From contig CACMJT010000006.1 of the NCBI GenBank assembly GCA_902614065.1, positions 1 through 64,000 of the forward strand: a stretch of DNA of 64,000 bases, given 5' to 3'. Each line of letters starts with the position of its first letter. Position 1 is the stretch's first letter. The position numbers and the translations under genes are program-made. Under the pieces are notes generated by a model. That model did not search any database, was not told where the DNA came from, and was given only the letters and a program-made list of their open reading frames with translations. The DNA comes from an uncultured Bacteroidota bacterium. Lineage in GTDB: Bacteria; Bacteroidota; Bacteroidia; Flavobacteriales; Flavobacteriaceae. Of this stretch, positions 60,802-64,000 are shown piece by piece.

Positions 60802-63162
60802 ATGAATAATTCCTTAAACGATAAACAAAATGCTTTAGAAAGGAAATTGTTTTTAAAATATTTTTCTTTCTGGCCTTTTTATTTAATCTCACTCGTTGCA
60901 TTTATTGTTATCGCATTTTTAGTTATTCGTTATTCTGATTATATCTACAAAACTTCATCAACTATTCAAGTAATAGATAAGGCACAAGACTCTGAAATGG
61001 CTTTACCAACTGCAATGACAATTTTTAATCGTTCCCTTATTAATCTTGAAAATGAGATTGGAGTGTTAACATCCTACAATCTTCACAAACAAGTTTGTTC
61101 TGAATTAAATTCTAATATTAGGTATTTTTCTCAAGGTATATTTAATGATTTTGAAAATCATAAAAATAATTGGTTCAAAGATTATGATATTGAATTTAGA
61201 GTAGATACAGATTTGATTACTAAGCTCTTAAAATATGATTTAGAGGTTGATAATAATAATTTAATTATCAATGAGTATGATGAGTATGATAATTTATTGA
61301 ATACTTTTTTGTTTGATGGAAAATCTACAAAAAATACCGAACACCCTTTACCATTTCAACTTGAAATAAGGGATTTCCTTAATGAGAAGGTTAATAAAAT
61401 TTTAATTTTTGACAACTTTGAAAGAACAGTCACCAGATTTCGAACTCAAGTAAATATATCACAGGTTGGTAAAGACAGTGATCAATTGCTTATTACTCAC
61501 GACCACCAAAATATTATTATATCTAAGGAGTATATAAATACACTTAACCGAGAATTTGATTTAGATGGAATTGAAGATAGACAATTAGAGTACAGTAGAA
61601 CAGTTGATTTTGTCAATGAAAGATCTGTTGTTTTAAGATCGGAGTTAGAAGTGATTGAAAATGATAAGAAAAATTTTAAAGAATCAAATAATTTAATTGA
61701 TGTTTCAACTGATGCAGGTATAAATATTGAACAAAAATTCATTTATGATGCTGAATTATTTGAAGCAAAATCTCAAAAAGATCTTTTAGAATTATTAAAA
61801 GAAGTTTTAAAAACTGACACCTCTAGTTTGATGCCATCAAATATTGGTATAAATGATGCAGAAATTAATTCATTAGTTTCAGAGTATAACAAGCTTATAA
61901 TCCAGAGAAATAAGTTTTCACAATCTGCAGGAATTAATAATCAGGTAATTAAGAATATCGATATACAAATTGAAAATCTCATTAATAACATTTATAAATC
62001 TGTTAAAAATTTTGAACTTAATCTTAATCGAACAATAAAGAACTTAGAGGGTAAAGAAAAAGAATTTTCTAGGTTTTACAGTAGTATCCCAGATAGCGAA
62101 AAAATATTACGCTCAATAAATAGAGAATTGGAAATAAAAGAAGCATTATTTTTATTATTACTGCAAAAAAAAGAGGAGGCAAGTATTAATCTTGCGGTTA
62201 TAAAACCATCAATAAAAATTATAGACGCTGCTAGGTCAAATAAAATACCCATATCACCTAGAATTCCACTAATCTATTTAATTTCAATTACATCCTCTAT
62301 TTTAGTTCCCACACTTGCTTTATACATATGGTTTCTGTTTGATGATAAAATTCACACTCGAGAACATTTAAATGAATTATTGCCTGAAATACCCATTGTT
62401 GGAGAAATCCCTTTTATTTCAAAAAATAATTTAAACGAAATTATGAGATCTGATACCAGAAGTCCTCTCGATGAATCTTTCAGAATGCTTGCAGCTAACC
62501 TTGAATATTCAAATATTGATGATAATAAAAATAAAGTAATATTAGTGACTTCGTCAGTAAAGGGCGAGGGTAAAACACTTTGTTCAGTCAATTTGGCAGC
62601 CGCTTTAACTAACAAAAAGAAAAAAATATTATTGATAGGATCGGATTTAAGAAACCCCCAAATTCATAAATATCTAGAAATTGATAAAGATCAAATTGGA
62701 TTATCTAATTATATATTTAAAGATGATATTAATTGGAAAAAAATATTACATAAAAAAAATGGAATAGATATATTACTATCAGGATCAATTCCACCTAATC
62801 CTACTGAACTACTTAATTCTGTGAAGTTTATTGGTTTAATTAATGATGCAAAAAAACTTTATGACCATATTATTATAGATTCTGCTCCATGTCTTCTTGT
62901 TTCAGATACTTTTGAAATATCTAAATATGTTGACACCACCGTTTATGTAATTAGATCAAATTATAGTCAAACTAACCTAACAGATTTTATCCTTGAAAGT
63001 TATAATCAGAAAAAACTGCCAAATTTAAATATGGTTTTAAATTCCGTTGGTATAAGTAGAGCATACGGGTACAGATATTCCTATCAATATGGCTATCAAT
63101 ACGATTATAAATATGGTTATAATTATGGTTATGGCTATGGATATTTAGAGGATAAGGATTAG
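60802..63162 (+). CDS. wzc: Wzc-type tyrosine autokinase, polysaccharide co-polymerase
   Basis: A 786-residue inner-membrane protein. Wzz-type N- and C-flanking membrane segments (about 25-46 and 490-512) enclose a long periplasmic coiled-coil domain. The cytoplasmic BY-kinase domain has Walker A SSVKGEGKTLCSVNLA (about 577-592), Walker A' LIGSDLRNPQIHKYL and Walker B HIIIDSAPCLL. The C terminus is a tyrosine cluster in which every second residue is Tyr, the autophosphorylated tail. It controls polymer length and export with Wza. The convergent phosphatase gene that follows probably dephosphorylates this tail. Confidence 0.96.
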   Translation: MNNSLNDKQNALERKLFLKYFSFWPFYLISLVAFIVIAFLVIRYSDYIYKTSSTIQVIDKAQDSEMALPTAMTIFNRSLINLENEIGVLTSYNLHKQVCSELNSNIRYFSQGIFNDFENHKNNWFKDYDIEFRVDTDLITKLLKYDLEVDNNNLIINEYDEYDNLLNTFLFDGKSTKNTEHPLPFQLEIRDFLNEKVNKILIFDNFERTVTRFRTQVNISQVGKDSDQLLITHDHQNIIISKEYINTLNREFDLDGIEDRQLEYSRTVDFVNERSVVLRSELEVIENDKKNFKESNNLIDVSTDAGINIEQKFIYDAELFEAKSQKDLLELLKEVLKTDTSSLMPSNIGINDAEINSLVSEYNKLIIQRNKFSQSAGINNQVIKNIDIQIENLINNIYKSVKNFELNLNRTIKNLEGKEKEFSRFYSSIPDSEKILRSINRELEIKEALFLLLLQKKEEASINLAVIKPSIKIIDAARSNKIPISPRIPLIYLISITSSILVPTLALYIWFLFDDKIHTREHLNELLPEIPIVGEIPFISKNNLNEIMRSDTRSPLDESFRMLAANLEYSNIDDNKNKVILVTSSVKGEGKTLCSVNLAAALTNKKKKILLIGSDLRNPQIHKYLEIDKDQIGLSNYIFKDDINWKKILHKKNGIDILLSGSIPPNPTELLNSVKFIGLINDAKKLYDHIIIDSAPCLLVSDTFEISKYVDTTVYVIRSNYSQTNLTDFILESYNQKKLPNLNMVLNSVGISRAYGYRYSYQYGYQYDYKYGYNYGYGYGYLEDKD
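63064..63144 (+). repeat. alternating Tyr-x repeat encoding the Wzc tail
   Basis: Twenty-seven codons in which every odd position is tyrosine (14 in total) and the even positions are mainly Gly with Arg, Ser, Gln, Asp, Lys and Asn. The low-complexity tat/ggt-rich DNA is prone to length change. The coding role is the tyrosine autophosphorylation tail of Wzc. Confidence 0.9.
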
Positions 63163-63168
63163 ATAATA

Positions 63169-63900
63169 TCATTCAAATAAGTTATTTCTCTCTAAAGTTT
63201 TTTCTATCTGTTTAATGTTTTTTATTTTTAATTTTTTATCAAAAAAATTAATGTGCCGCAAGTTGTGTACATCGCTTCCTACAAATTCTATTAAATTATT
63301 TTTTATAAGTTTATCACTGATTTTTGATACTTTTTCTCCGTAGTGTCCAACAAGTGATGTTAAATTTAATTGAAAAAAACAACCAACATCTTTTAATTTA
63401 AAGTATTCGCTAAAATTATTAAAGTAAAAGATATATCTCTCCGGATGAGCTATAATAATTTTATAGCCCATTAACTTGACTTGAAAAATAATATCATAAA
63501 GATCCATGGGAGCGGCAATGAACCCAATTTCTATCAATATATAATCATCATTGATAGTAATAATATTTTTTTTTTCGGCTAATTTTATAAGTTGTCTATC
63601 AATCATATATTCAGCGCCGTAGTCAACTTCTATTTTAAATGAATTTTGATATTTAATTAGGGATTCGAAACTTTTTTTAATAGAATCCTTATTATTTTCA
63701 TACAAACCAGGATATACATGTGGAGTCCCTATAACTTTGGAAAAACCTAATTTTTTCATATTGGAAATCAAAGTCATAGCTTCATTAACATCTTTTGCTC
63801 CATCATCTATTCCTGGTAAAACGTGAGAGTGAATATCAATAAAACCATTAGGAATAATCTCGGATAATTTTGGTTTACTTTTTCTAAATATGTTGAACAT
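63169..63900 (-). CDS. PHP-type tyrosine-protein phosphatase, YwqE/CpsB-like
   Basis: A 243-residue manganese-dependent phosphatase of the PHP family that dephosphorylates capsule tyrosine kinases. FIDIHSHVLPGIDDGAKDVNEAMTLI (about 21-46) contains the H-x-H metal motif, and the remaining metal ligands lie in GTPHVYPGLYE (about 58-68), EIGFIA, IIAHPERY (about 151-158) and FVGSDVHNLRH (about 208-218). It is convergent with wzc, 6 bp apart. The final 100 bases of the window upstream of its start hold no gene I can support. Confidence 0.93.
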   Translation of the reverse strand: MFNIFRKSKPKLSEIIPNGFIDIHSHVLPGIDDGAKDVNEAMTLISNMKKLGFSKVIGTPHVYPGLYENNKDSIKKSFESLIKYQNSFKIEVDYGAEYMIDRQLIKLAEKKNIITINDDYILIEIGFIAAPMDLYDIIFQVKLMGYKIIIAHPERYIFYFNNFSEYFKLKDVGCFFQLNLTSLVGHYGEKVSKISDKLIKNNLIEFVGSDVHNLRHINFFDKKLKIKNIKQIEKTLERNNLFE

Positions 63901-64000
63901 ATTTTTGATTAATTACTTAAATATATTTAATAATTTAGCAAGGAAACAACCAAAAAGTGTTTTTATTTTTTTTAATTATTGGATTAATAACTTCGGCCTT

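Noticed and set aside
63064..63144. Repeat array resembling a CRISPR or minisatellite
   Set aside because: It is an in-frame coding repeat for the tyrosine tail of Wzc, without spacers.

Overview
The window looks like a chromosomal segment of a marine, AT-rich member of the Bacteroidota, most likely a flavobacterium. The evidence is a SusC/SusD pair with lipoprotein partners, flavobacterial gene orders (an operon running prs, rplY, pth, ribF, serS, rsmA, mgtE, serA-like), a tyrosine-kinase capsule export system with a PHP-type phosphatase, and matches to the Bacteroidetes -7 promoter element TAnnTTTG in several divergent intergenic regions. No genus can be named from the sequence alone. Coding density is very high and no gene-free stretch exceeds about 300 bases.

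Region 1 (about 1-12.4 kb, + strand) is a polysaccharide utilisation locus, probably for laminarin or another beta-1,3-glucan. It contains SusC, SusD, a large PKD/beta-sandwich surface glycan-binding lipoprotein, a second PKD lipoprotein, a transcription terminator, a GH16 laminarinase-type lipoprotein, a GH3 beta-glucosidase lipoprotein and a small unrecognised lipoprotein. The glucan would be bound and cut at the surface, imported through SusCD and degraded to glucose.

Region 2 (12.4-27.7 kb) is housekeeping: metG, a conserved ACT-like protein, mfd, a GNAT acetyltransferase, an aspartate kinase, then an eight-gene minus-strand operon (prs to the serA-like gene), and a tRNA-Leu(CAA) divergent from prs.

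Region 3 (27.7-64 kb) is a surface-polysaccharide island that starts right after the tRNA. A DegT-type aminotransferase and a DUF3575-like outer-membrane protein (apparently with a CTG start) come first, followed by the dTDP-L-rhamnose genes rfbACDB on the minus strand. A divergent two-gene control module (winged helix plus nucleotidyltransferase-like regulator, and a NusG paralogue) precedes metK-ahcY and a long, tightly overlapping + strand operon. That operon encodes sugar-nucleotide enzymes (short UDP-glucose dehydrogenase, UDP-glucuronate epimerase, WbpA/WbpB/WbpI-like enzymes, two formyltransferases), Wzx, an EpsG-type Wzy, four GT4 glycosyltransferases, three AsnB-type amidotransferases, a CapA-like phosphoesterase paired with an ATP-grasp protein, and a polysaccharide deacetylase. 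After a minus-strand nucleotidyltransferase-family gene come wza and wzc with their own candidate promoter, then a convergent YwqE/CpsB-type phosphatase.

Together region 3 predicts a Wzx/Wzy capsule or exopolysaccharide rich in uronic and 2,3-diamino-uronic acids, heavily amidated and possibly N-formylated or amino-acid decorated. The most unusual points are the cytoplasmic CapA plus ATP-grasp pair, three different AsnB proteins in one cluster, a formyltransferase sitting where the WbpD acetyltransferase would be expected, the metK-ahcY pair inside the locus, and the regulator/NusG module with paired repeats over its putative promoter.
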